Origin: Flavisolibacter nicotianae
GTDB lineage: Bacteria; Bacteroidota; Bacteroidia; Chitinophagales; Chitinophagaceae
DNA length: 64,000 bases
Direction: 5' to 3'
Assembly: GCF_003628535.1 (NCBI RefSeq)
Contig: NZ_RBCI01000001.1
Coordinates: forward strand, 682,001 to 746,000
Positions 45,078 to 53,120 of this stretch are shown one piece after another. Each line of letters begins with the position of its first letter. The first letter of the stretch is position 1. Below the pieces are notes generated by a model. It made no database searches. It was not told the origin of the DNA and saw nothing but the letters and a program-made list of their open reading frames with translations. Position numbers and translations under genes: made by a program.

Positions 45078-45956
45078 TTGAAAGTAGCGATCTACAGCCG
45101 GGTATTCGACGAGACACAAAAACGGGACATTCAGCTATTTTTTGATGAACTGGAGAAAGAAGGTATTCAGCCGGTGATCTTCCGCGAATACTATGAAAAA
45201 ATTGCCAGCCACCTGACCCTTTCCGCAACGATCGAAACCTTTTCGCACCACGCAGAACTAACCAATGAAATTGATTTTTTGATCAGTCTTGGCGGCGACG
45301 GCACCCTGCTCGATACCGTTACGCTGGTGCGGGAAAAAACACTGCCGGTGGTGGGGATCAATTTTGGCCGCCTGGGTTTCCTGGCCTCCATCGGCCGCGA
45401 AGAAATGACGGAAGCCATCAAAGCCCTGGCCCGCCGCTCCTACATTATCGACAAGCGGTCGCTCATCCACCTGGACTCGAACATCCCACTTTTCAACGAA
45501 GTGCCCTATGCCCTGAATGAATTTGCCATCCACAAGCGGGACATAGCCCCCATGATCAAGATCCACACCTATCTCAATGGTGAATTGCTCAATACCTACT
45601 GGGCCGATGGCTTGATCCTGGCCACACCAACCGGTTCTTCCGGCTACTCGTTAAGCTGTGGTGGTCCGGTGGTGTTTCCCGAATCGCGGTCTTTCGTTCT
45701 GACCCCGATTGCGCCGCACAACCTGAACGTACGGCCGATCGTGATCCCGGACAACACCATCGTTTCCTTTGAAGTGGAAAGCCGCACCGATGAAATCATT
45801 TGCGCCCTGGACTCCCGGCGGGAATGGGTGGACAAAAACGTGCTGCTGGCCGTACGGAAAGAGAATTTCTCCATCAACCTGGTGCGCCTGAACGAAAATA
45901 ATTTTCTGCAAACCCTGCGCAACAAACTTTCCTGGGGACTGGACAAGCGGAACTAG
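45078..45956 (+). CDS. nadK: NAD kinase
   Basis: A 292-residue cytosolic enzyme that phosphorylates NAD to NADP. GGDGT (72-76) and the family motif TPTGSSGYSLSCGGP are present, and INFGRLGFL. The start is TTG at 45078 (LKVAIYSRVF), eight bases after the heptad repeat; no ATG nearby gives the first strand. Confidence 0.94.
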   Translation: MKVAIYSRVFDETQKRDIQLFFDELEKEGIQPVIFREYYEKIASHLTLSATIETFSHHAELTNEIDFLISLGGDGTLLDTVTLVREKTLPVVGINFGRLGFLASIGREEMTEAIKALARRSYIIDKRSLIHLDSNIPLFNEVPYALNEFAIHKRDIAPMIKIHTYLNGELLNTYWADGLILATPTGSSGYSLSCGGPVVFPESRSFVLTPIAPHNLNVRPIVIPDNTIVSFEVESRTDEIICALDSRREWVDKNVLLAVRKENFSINLVRLNENNFLQTLRNKLSWGLDKRN

Positions 45957-46033
45957 GGAACGGCAAATAAGAAACAGGAGCGCACCAAAGGTAAAGGCCC
46001 GCTTGTTTCACGTTTCACGTTTGCCGTTTCACC
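45956..46033. repeat. Heptad repeat GTTTCAC with weak inverted partner
   Basis: GTTTCAC-GTTTCAC-GTTTGCC-GTTTCAC at about 46005-46033 preceded by GGGAACGGCAAATAAGAAAC (45956-45975). In the nadK-porG gap. Confidence 0.65.
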
Positions 46034-46100
46034 GCCACTGCATACCAAAGACCAAATTTTTTCGTTTGAGATTTATTGAAAATAAGATATTCGTGACGCG

Positions 46101-46943
46101 ATGAAAAAATTTGTTACTGCTTTACTATTCTGTCTGCCACTGGCCGTTTTTGCGCAAAACAGCATTGTTCAGGAAGGCGAATTCGGCTTTGGCGTTGGTG
46201 CCGGTCATTATTTTGGCGACCTGAACACAAGGGCGAAGATCAACCGGCCCAAGTTGGCCGCCAGCCTTTTCTTCCGCAAAAACTTTGGCAACTACATCGC
46301 CCTTCGACTGGCCGGAAACTTTACGCAGTTGGGCTACTCGGATATCTACAATACGCAAAACGAATACATGCGCCGTCGCAACCTAAGCTTCAACTCCAAA
46401 GTATGGGAGCTGGGACTGCAGGGCGATTTTAATTTCTACCGCTTTTTGCCCGGCGAACCCGATTTTAGCTTTACGCCGTACATCACGTTTGGCGTCAGTG
46501 CTTTCAGTTACGACCCTTATGCCTTTTTGAAAGGGGATAAATATTATCTCCGCGAGCTTGGCACAGAAGGGCAGGGAAGTGCCCTTTATCCCGACCGCAA
46601 GCCATACAGCAGCATGGCGATGGCCATCCCGTTTGGCGTAGGTTTTAAATATGCCCTCAACGAACGCACAAACTTCGGGTTCGAGATCGTCCACCGCTTC
46701 ACCAATACCGATTACCTGGATGATGTGAGCAAGACCTATGTCGACCCGGCCGTTTTTCCGCCCAATCCGGACGGAACGCCATCGGCGGGCTACCTGCTGC
46801 ATGACCGTTCGTATGAAACCGGAACACCGATCGGTATAAAAGGACAGCAGCGCGGGAACAGCCAGAACAAAGACCAGTTTGCCACGGCAATCTTTTACCT
46901 GAGCTTCAACCTGCAATCGTATAAATGTCCGTCGGCTAACTAA
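46101..46943 (+). CDS. porG: PorG-like (DUF6089) outer-membrane protein
   Basis: A 280-residue protein with a signal peptide (ending VFAQ) and an outer-membrane barrel: GEFGFGVGAGHYFGDLN, then the conserved arginine-rich loop NEYMRRRNLSFNSKVWELGLQGDFNFY and FTPYITFGVSAFSY. This matches the DUF6089/PorG family, a type IX secretion component in Porphyromonas. Its place between NAD kinase and uppS is the usual one in the phylum. The gene symbol rests on family and synteny. Confidence 0.78.
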   Translation: MKKFVTALLFCLPLAVFAQNSIVQEGEFGFGVGAGHYFGDLNTRAKINRPKLAASLFFRKNFGNYIALRLAGNFTQLGYSDIYNTQNEYMRRRNLSFNSKVWELGLQGDFNFYRFLPGEPDFSFTPYITFGVSAFSYDPYAFLKGDKYYLRELGTEGQGSALYPDRKPYSSMAMAIPFGVGFKYALNERTNFGFEIVHRFTNTDYLDDVSKTYVDPAVFPPNPDGTPSAGYLLHDRSYETGTPIGIKGQQRGNSQNKDQFATAIFYLSFNLQSYKCPSAN

Positions 46944-46973
46944 CCGCGGATGAGCAGGGTTTCAAATGGATGT

Positions 46974-47002
46974 AGCACGGCGTTTTTCCGTGCTTTCTTT
47001 TT
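46974..47002 (+). terminator. Rho-independent terminator after porG
   Basis: AGCACGG-CGTTTTT-CCGTGCT stem-loop followed by TTCTTTTT, 31 bases past the stop. Confidence 0.8.
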
Positions 47003-47046
47003 ATCGCAGATGACGCCATGTAGACGGCTCTCCCCCGACAGAAATC

Positions 47047-47159
47047 AGAATATCGCCATATCCAATATCCCAATATCATTTCCTCTCTGCAGTTTACCTT
47101 TGCCCTCTGTTCACCGGAACAACCAATGTGTGAACGCCTGAACTTGTGAACCCGTAAAC
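47047..47159. repeat. Two different period 7-8 repeats in the porG-uppS gap
   Basis: At 47047-47080 the ATATCC words (GAATATCGCCATATCCAATATCCCAATATC) match the 18050 and 58521 family; at 47127-47159 the GTGAAC words (TGTGAACGCCTGAACTTGTGAACCCGTAAAC) match the 44965 and 52203 family. Two vocabularies side by side show the families combine. Confidence 0.65.
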
Positions 47160-47167
47160 ATCATCGC

Positions 47168-47917
47168 ATGGATCTTCTGCAACAAATCGATAAAAACCGC
47201 CTGCCCCGTCATATCGCCATCATCATGGATGGCAACGGCCGCTGGGCCAAAGAACAGGGACAGGACCGCCTGTTTGGCCATTACCAGGGTGTGGAAAGCG
47301 TACGCGATATTGTGGAAGGCTGTGCGGAACTGGGCATCGGCTACCTGACCCTCTATGCCTTCTCCACCGAGAATTGGGACCGGCCGCAGTACGAAGTAAT
47401 CGGCCTGATGGAGCTGCTGGTGAAAACCATCCGCGGCGAAGTGGAAAGCCTCAATAAAAACAACATCCGCCTGCACGTGATCGGCGACATCAACATGCTG
47501 CCCGATTATGCACAGCGGGAGCTGGCCGAAGCTCTCCAGATCACCAAAGAAAACACCGGCCTGCAATTGATCATGGCCCTGAGCTACAGTGGACGCTGGG
47601 AATTGCTCAATGCCGTCAAAAGCATTGCCTACGAGGTAAAAAGCGGGCGACTGAACGTGGAGGAAATTGACCAGGACACACTGCAGAAGTATTTGACAAC
47701 GTCGGAATTTCCCGACCCCGAGCTAATGATCCGCACCAGCGGCGAATACCGCATTTCGAATTTCCTTCTTTACCAGCTGGCCTATGCGGAACTGTACTTC
47801 ACACAGGTGCGCTGGCCCGACTTTCGCAAACAAAATTTGTATGAAGCCCTTCTCGATTACCAGCATCGGGAAAGAAGATTTGGTAAAACAAGCGAGCAGG
47901 TAATCTCCGTGTCTTAA
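47168..47917 (+). CDS. uppS: Isoprenyl transferase (undecaprenyl diphosphate synthase type)
   Basis: A 249-residue cis-prenyltransferase: catalytic Asp21 in IMDGNGRWAK, then YLTLYAFSTENWDRP and the substrate region DPELMIRTSGEYRISNFLLYQLAYAELYFT near the end (in part). It makes the C55 lipid carrier for cell wall and O-antigen, from isopentenyl diphosphates. Lies just after the porG gene. Confidence 0.95.
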   Translation: MDLLQQIDKNRLPRHIAIIMDGNGRWAKEQGQDRLFGHYQGVESVRDIVEGCAELGIGYLTLYAFSTENWDRPQYEVIGLMELLVKTIRGEVESLNKNNIRLHVIGDINMLPDYAQRELAEALQITKENTGLQLIMALSYSGRWELLNAVKSIAYEVKSGRLNVEEIDQDTLQKYLTTSEFPDPELMIRTSGEYRISNFLLYQLAYAELYFTQVRWPDFRKQNLYEALLDYQHRERRFGKTSEQVISVS

Positions 47918-47926
47918 AAGGGAGAC

Positions 47927-47984
47927 GTCGGAGGAAGAAACTTTTTTTCTAGCGAGTCGGAGGAAGAAACTTTTTTTCTAGCGA
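47927..47984. repeat. Perfect tandem duplication of a 29-bp unit
   Basis: Two identical 29-base units (47927-47955 and 47956-47984), each holding AGGAAGAAACTTTTTTTCTAGCGA. The core AGAAAC..TTTTCT is nearly self-complementary. It begins just after uppS, and the T tracts may end transcription. Confidence 0.85.
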
Positions 47985-48115
47985 ACAGTTCTATTGCATA
48001 AGGTTGAAAGCAGACAAGCTAGTTAGAACCCTACATAAATTAAATTTTTAACCTTAAAACATTCTGTCGCTTTGTTCTTTTGGACAGTTGGAGAAAGAGC
48101 AGCGTGACAGATCTA

Positions 48116-48142
48116 CGTCGCCCCTTTAGGGGGACAGGGGGA
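48116..48142. repeat. C/G palindrome against the murA start codon
   Basis: CGCCCCTTTAGGGGGACAGGGGGA, ending four bases before the ATG of murA. It is of the same family as the C/G palindromes in the arrays at 38602 and 63153. It occupies the ribosome-binding position. Confidence 0.7.
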
Positions 48143-48145
48143 ATT

Positions 48146-49456
48146 ATGACAGGAGCAGCATTTGAAGTTATCGGCGGAAAAAAATTGAAAGGCGAGATCA
48201 TCCCGCAGGGCGCCAAGAACGAAGCCCTGCAGATTATCAGTGCAATTTTGCTGACCGATGAAAAAGTAACCATCACCAACATCCCGGACATTCTCGACGT
48301 CAACAACCTGATCGAACTGCTCAGGGCCATGAATGTAAAAGTGTACCGGCCCGACCGCCACACCTGCACCTTCCAGGCTGATGATGTGGACCTGAACATC
48401 CTGCGCAGTCCCGAGTTCAAAAGCAAGAGCGGCATGCTGCGCGGCTCGGTGATGCTGGCCGGTCCCATGCTGGGGCGTTATAAAAAAGCCTTTATTCCCA
48501 AACCCGGCGGCGACAAGATCGGCCGGCGCCGGCTGGACACCCACCTGTTGGGCTTTCAAAAGCTGGGAGCGGAGTTCATCTATTACCCGGATGATGCGTT
48601 TTTTTACTTCTCCACCGACGGATTGAAAGGAACCTATATTTTGCTGGACGAACCCTCCGTGACCGGAACGGCCAACATCGTCATGGCGGCCGTGCTGGCA
48701 AAAGGCGAAACGGCCATCTACAACGCGGCCTGCGAGCCCTACATCCAGCAACTTTGCCGCATGCTCAACCGGATGGGTGCGGATATCAGCGGCATTGGCA
48801 GCAACCTGCTGGTGATCTCCGGCGTGGAAAAGCTGCACGGCACTACGCACCGCATCCTGCCCGACATGATCGAGATCGGCTCCTTCATCGGCCTGGCCGC
48901 CATGACGCAAAGCGACATCACCATCAAGGATTGCAGCGTGGAATACCTGGGCGTCATCCCCGAAAAGTTCCGCCAGCTGGGCATTCAAATGAACATTGTC
49001 GGCGACGACATTCATATACCCGAACAGGATATTTACCAGGTGCAAACCTACATGGATGGTGGTGTGCTGACAATTTACGATCATCCGTGGCCGGGGTTTA
49101 CACCGGACCTGTTAAGCATCGTGCTGGTAGTAGCCACGCAGGCAAGAGGCTCGCTGCTGGTGCACCAGAAAATGTTCGAAAGCCGCCTGTTCTTCGTGGA
49201 CAAGCTCATTGACATGGGAGCGCAAATTATTCTTTGCGATCCGCACCGGGCCGCCGTGATCGGGTTGGAACGGAAGTACAAGCTGCGGGGCATCACCATG
49301 AGTTCTCCGGACATTCGCGCCGGCGTGGCGCTGTTGATCGCGGCCTTAAGCGCCGAGGGAAAAAGCGTCATCCAGAACATCGACCAGATCGACAGGGGCT
49401 ACCAGTATATCGATACACGCTTGCAGGGCCTGGGAGCAGAGATCCGACGGGTGTAA
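48146..49456 (+). CDS. murA: UDP-N-acetylglucosamine 1-carboxyvinyltransferase, Cys-to-Asp variant
   Basis: A 436-residue enzyme from the ATG at 48146; it transfers enolpyruvate from PEP to UDP-GlcNAc, the first committed peptidoglycan step. QGAKNEAL (K24-N25) and the loop PGGDKIGRRRLDTHL are visible. At the residue where E. coli has the catalytic Cys115, this protein has Asp123, the known variant that keeps activity and resists fosfomycin. A frame from 48080 is a read-through into the palindrome. Confidence 0.95.
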   Translation: MTGAAFEVIGGKKLKGEIIPQGAKNEALQIISAILLTDEKVTITNIPDILDVNNLIELLRAMNVKVYRPDRHTCTFQADDVDLNILRSPEFKSKSGMLRGSVMLAGPMLGRYKKAFIPKPGGDKIGRRRLDTHLLGFQKLGAEFIYYPDDAFFYFSTDGLKGTYILLDEPSVTGTANIVMAAVLAKGETAIYNAACEPYIQQLCRMLNRMGADISGIGSNLLVISGVEKLHGTTHRILPDMIEIGSFIGLAAMTQSDITIKDCSVEYLGVIPEKFRQLGIQMNIVGDDIHIPEQDIYQVQTYMDGGVLTIYDHPWPGFTPDLLSIVLVVATQARGSLLVHQKMFESRLFFVDKLIDMGAQIILCDPHRAAVIGLERKYKLRGITMSSPDIRAGVALLIAALSAEGKSVIQNIDQIDRGYQYIDTRLQGLGAEIRRV

Positions 49457-49685
49457 TGTGGTAACATAGCCAAAGAAATTTGCCGAACAACTTCAGCGAA
49501 AATTTGACGCTCTGCAACGGTAGCCAGATACAGGAAACAACTCTGCTTCCATCAAAGGCTTAAAAAGCATTCTGATGGGAAGAAGAAACCGGATTTACTA
49601 CTAGGTGGCAAACAAGAAAATCATCGTGTTGAATATTTACGACACAAGGATCAACTCTTTGCGAAACAAGTTGAAATAAAAATTG

Positions 49686-51401
49686 CTATCTGTATTGAAT
49701 GACAAAAGGTGCCGACAAAATCGCATCAGGCAACAAACCGGTTCGAATCCCAAAATAAATCTGGTACTCACCTTTTGGCAACTCTTTCAGGGGAATGTCT
49801 AGTTCTTTTTGCCTGCTGCCCTTCGCAGGAATTGGATCAGTGCCCGAAACCACCGCCACAGCATCGGCCCTGATCACACGATTATCTTTTTCGATGGAAC
49901 AAATGATGGATGTCGTTTCACTGCCGTTGGCAAAATTCACGGGCCACCTTCGCTCATTTTCGATTTCCAGTACAACATGCAGGGCCGTATCGGCCCGACG
50001 AACGACCGGCAAGACTGGCTTTAGGGTAATCCCCGTGTAAAACGATTGAAAGGAAGAAATGGTGGTATAAAAGAACGTTTGACCAATGGCTGTTTTCCAT
50101 TCCGTGCTTCCGGCAAACGGGTACTTCGTCACCAGCAACACGTCTTTCCCCTGCAGGCTGTCTTCGTAGCCCCACAATTCGTACTGCGATTTTTTTGCGG
50201 GACGGTTGTACAGGGTCACTCCCTGCTTGCCCGAATAAAACGAATAGAGCGACGATTCCCGCAGGTTGTTGGGCATGAACACCGGCTTGTTGCCGGCTAC
50301 GATTGAAAGCTCTTTTGCCCAGGCTTTTCGTCCATGGTATACATCTTCACCCACATGCATTCCCGGAATAAGCGGAATCATTAACAGCAACCGGGCAAGA
50401 AAAAACAACACAACAAACGGCAGGATGAGCCAGCGAAACAACGTTGTTTTCTCCGGCCGGTTGTAATAGTCCACCGCGAAATAGAGCAGCGGGAAAAGCG
50501 CAATCGACGTCCAGTGAAAATGAACAAAGGTTTTGAAGGAACTCACCAAAAAAAAGAGCAACGTGCCAATGATGATGAATCTGAGTGTTCGCTCAAAGAC
50601 ATCTTTTGCCCTGCAAACAAAGGGGAGAAAGATCAGTCCCGGGCCGATGGCAACGATTTGCTGCGAAACGTATTCGCCAACATGCCGGAACGACCATTGA
50701 CTTGTGCGGCCGCTCAAGTGGTATTTCAACGTGGGAAACGCATGCTGGTATTGCCACCACAAATGCGGTAGAAACAGCACGGCGGCCACCAAAAGCGAGA
50801 GGTAAAAATAGCCCTGCTTCAACAGCCTGGGATTGGCCATTACCGTGAACAGCAGCACCAGTGAACCGTGATACTTGGCATAGGCCATCAGGGCCAGTGA
50901 AACGCCAAGCAGCAGGGAGGTAGCAAGATTTTTCTCTTTTACAAACTGTTTGTACACTACCAAAAAAAGCAGGCTGAAAGTCAGCAGCGGACCATCGGGA
51001 AAAACCAAGAACGTGAGGTAGTGCAGCAAGGGCGCTGACAGCATCACCAGGTAGGTGCGGTTGGTGTGTTTGATCCTTTCCGGCAGCAAGGAAAAGAAAA
51101 GCGCCAGCGCTGCCGTGCTCAAAAGCACGTTGAAAAAACGTACCCCCAGTTCGCCCGGGAACAGAAAGCTTCCCAACCGGATCATCACCGCCACCAGGGG
51201 CGGGTGATCGTAATAGCCCCACTGCAGGTGCTGTGCGTAAAACCAGTAATAGCCTTCGTCGCTGGTCAGTTCCATAAAGGCAACCTGCAGAAGGTTCAGT
51301 ACAAGCCAAAAGAGAAGGAAAAAAACAACCGGTCTTCCGCCTGCCTTTTCACCAATGCGCTGCGACCACGTTTTTGCGGGAAGGGATACCGTCTGGGACA
51401 T
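49686..51401 (-). CDS. GT39-type glycosyltransferase (ArnT/dolichyl-phosphate-mannose-like)
   Basis: A 571-residue polytopic membrane protein, about ten segments, with the acidic first-loop motif ELTSDEGYYWFYA and HLQWGYYDHPPLVA, typical of lipid-linked sugar transferases of GT39. The last ~180 residues form a soluble, beta-rich domain in the periplasm. It probably adds a sugar from a polyprenyl donor to a lipid or protein. Convergence with no partner; the gap of 230 bases after murA (49457-49685) shows nothing recognisable. Confidence 0.82.
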   Translation of the reverse strand: MSQTVSLPAKTWSQRIGEKAGGRPVVFFLLFWLVLNLLQVAFMELTSDEGYYWFYAQHLQWGYYDHPPLVAVMIRLGSFLFPGELGVRFFNVLLSTAALALFFSLLPERIKHTNRTYLVMLSAPLLHYLTFLVFPDGPLLTFSLLFLVVYKQFVKEKNLATSLLLGVSLALMAYAKYHGSLVLLFTVMANPRLLKQGYFYLSLLVAAVLFLPHLWWQYQHAFPTLKYHLSGRTSQWSFRHVGEYVSQQIVAIGPGLIFLPFVCRAKDVFERTLRFIIIGTLLFFLVSSFKTFVHFHWTSIALFPLLYFAVDYYNRPEKTTLFRWLILPFVVLFFLARLLLMIPLIPGMHVGEDVYHGRKAWAKELSIVAGNKPVFMPNNLRESSLYSFYSGKQGVTLYNRPAKKSQYELWGYEDSLQGKDVLLVTKYPFAGSTEWKTAIGQTFFYTTISSFQSFYTGITLKPVLPVVRRADTALHVVLEIENERRWPVNFANGSETTSIICSIEKDNRVIRADAVAVVSGTDPIPAKGSRQKELDIPLKELPKGEYQIYFGIRTGLLPDAILSAPFVIQYR

Positions 51402-51488
51402 GAAAGGGAATGCTGCTTTTTCGGGCTAAATATAAACAATGCAAAAGGACGGGGATTTCTTTCTATCTTTCTGTACCAGCTTTTTGTC

Positions 51489-52202
51489 ATGAAAACCGTT
51501 TACTGCGACATCACCAAACAGGAAGTTCCTGCCACAGAGGCTTACCGCGGCGGCGAGATCAGAACCGCCTTGCTGAAGCTGATACAGAAGGACCACCCGG
51601 ACTTCACAGCCGATAAGTTTATTTCGTTTGACAAGCTGAACGAATACCGCAAGGACTACATTGCAAAGCTGATCGAGCAGGAGGTGGGTGAGATCAGCCA
51701 GCTGGAAGAAGAAGTGATCCATGCCATACAGAGCAACAAGCTCCTGTCGGAAAATATTGAAGAGGACATCAACGAGCCGCTCACCTTTGGGCAACGGCTG
51801 GCCGACATGATCGCCTCGTTTGGCGGCAGCTGGACCTTTATCATTATTTTCTTCTGCTTTATTGCTTTCTGGATGCTGGTGAACATGTGGATACTGGCAC
51901 ACCGGTCGTTTGACCCCTTCCCGTTTATTTTGCTGAACCTGATCCTGTCCTGCCTCGCTGCCATCCAGGCACCCATCATCATGATGAGCCAGAACCGGCA
52001 GGAAGACAAGGACCGCCGCCGCAGTGAGCACGATTACAAAGTGAACCTGAAGGCCGAGATCGAGATCCGTCTGCTGCACGAAAAACTGGATCACCTGATG
52101 GTGCACCAAAACCAGCGCCTGCTCGAGATCCAGCAACTGCAATCGGATTTCCTGGCCGATATCTTACACGAAGTCAAAGGCGTCAATGGCAAGGGAACAT
52201 AA
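51489..52202 (+). CDS. DUF1003 membrane protein
   Basis: A 237-residue protein from the ATG at 51489, preceded by a divergent gene at 51401. After a cytosolic N-terminus comes the DUF1003 signature (LADMIASFGGSWTFIIIFFCFIAFWMLVN ... FDPFPFILLNLILSCLAAIQAPIIMMSQNRQ in part), two helices, and a C-terminal coiled-coil (LLHEKLDHLMVHQNQRLLEIQQLQSDFLADI). Function unknown. Confidence 0.85.
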   Translation: MKTVYCDITKQEVPATEAYRGGEIRTALLKLIQKDHPDFTADKFISFDKLNEYRKDYIAKLIEQEVGEISQLEEEVIHAIQSNKLLSENIEEDINEPLTFGQRLADMIASFGGSWTFIIIFFCFIAFWMLVNMWILAHRSFDPFPFILLNLILSCLAAIQAPIIMMSQNRQEDKDRRRSEHDYKVNLKAEIEIRLLHEKLDHLMVHQNQRLLEIQQLQSDFLADILHEVKGVNGKGT

Positions 52203-52354
52203 GTTCACGGGTTCACGGGTTCACGGGTTTACAAGTTGGCGGAATACCTTCACTCCAGTTTGTTAGAGAATTGCAGCTCACCATTCCTTGTCCGGCAAAC
52301 CGCTGAGCCCTCATCCATTCATCATTGACCATTCAGCATTCACGACTTCACCCA
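52203..52354. repeat. Octad (GTTCACGG) and heptad (ATTCAGC/ATTGACC) repeats
   Basis: Directly after the DUF1003 stop, GTTCACGG occurs three times, then GTTTACAA (52203-52241). A second block at 52311-52354 shows heptads CATTCATC-ATTGACC-ATTCAGC-ATTCACG; it holds the stop codon of the convergent nitroreductase gene. Confidence 0.72.
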
Positions 52355-52927
52355 CTCCACTTTTTCGTCCAGCGGCTTGCGCTTGCTGTCGGGAGAAGGA
52401 ACGGCCACATGCGCCAGGTAAAAAAAGCCAAGCAGCTTGTCGTCTTCACCCAGGCCAAAAAATTCTTTGGCACTGGCTTTATACGTTACACCACCCGTTG
52501 TCCAGTAGCCGCCAAGGCCATAGGCCGCGGTGGTGAGATACATGTTTTGCACCGCACAGGAAACGGCGGCAATTTCTTCCTGCTCGGGGAATTTTTTATT
52601 GGGATCACGCTTCAGGCAGATGGCGATCACATGCGAGGCCTTCAGCGGGTTGGCCAACAGGTTTTGATACGTGGCTTCCTTGAAATTGGCAGCGGATTCT
52701 TTCTTGTATAATTCAGCTTGAAACGTGGCCAGCTTCTGCAGTCCTTCGCCGCTGAACACCACAAACTTCCAGGGTTCTGTTTGCCCGTGGTTGGGCGCCC
52801 AAGTTGCATTCTCCAGGATTTGCCGGACAATGGCTTCGTCCACGGTTTTTCCTTCGGCGTATTGCTTGGGAAAAACGGAGCGGCGGTGGCGGATCAACCG
52901 GTTGATTTCTTCTACATTGTATTCCAT
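52340..52927 (-). CDS. Nitroreductase family protein
   Basis: A 195-residue FMN-dependent enzyme from the ATG at 52927 (MEYNVEEINRLIRHRRSVFPKQYAEG); M1 at 52936 is also possible. Blocks ILENATWAPNHGQTEPWKFVV, a middle helix and GYWTTGG are typical of NfnB/NfsA-like flavoproteins. It reduces nitro or quinone compounds with NAD(P)H. The final codons and stop lie in a heptad repeat. Confidence 0.9.
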   Translation of the reverse strand: MEYNVEEINRLIRHRRSVFPKQYAEGKTVDEAIVRQILENATWAPNHGQTEPWKFVVFSGEGLQKLATFQAELYKKESAANFKEATYQNLLANPLKASHVIAICLKRDPNKKFPEQEEIAAVSCAVQNMYLTTAAYGLGGYWTTGGVTYKASAKEFFGLGEDDKLLGFFYLAHVAVPSPDSKRKPLDEKVEWVKS

Positions 52928-53120
52928 GCTTCTCATTTAAGTGGCCGCAAAATTCAGGCTTTGCGGGGATTTGGCTGAAAAAGTTTTGGTGTAAAAAAAC
53001 GACACGATCTTTTTCGTAATACATTTTCTTTCGTCCGTCTATCGCAGTATACGGCAGTTAACAGAGTTTCCCTTCTTTTCCCTGAAATGAAGGTGCTTCT
53101 TTACAGCAAAATCAAAGAAG

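Noticed and set aside
49736-49750. GGTTCGAATCCC, which resembles a tRNA T-arm
   Set aside because: It lies inside the coding region of the GT39 gene and no acceptor or anticodon stem surrounds it.
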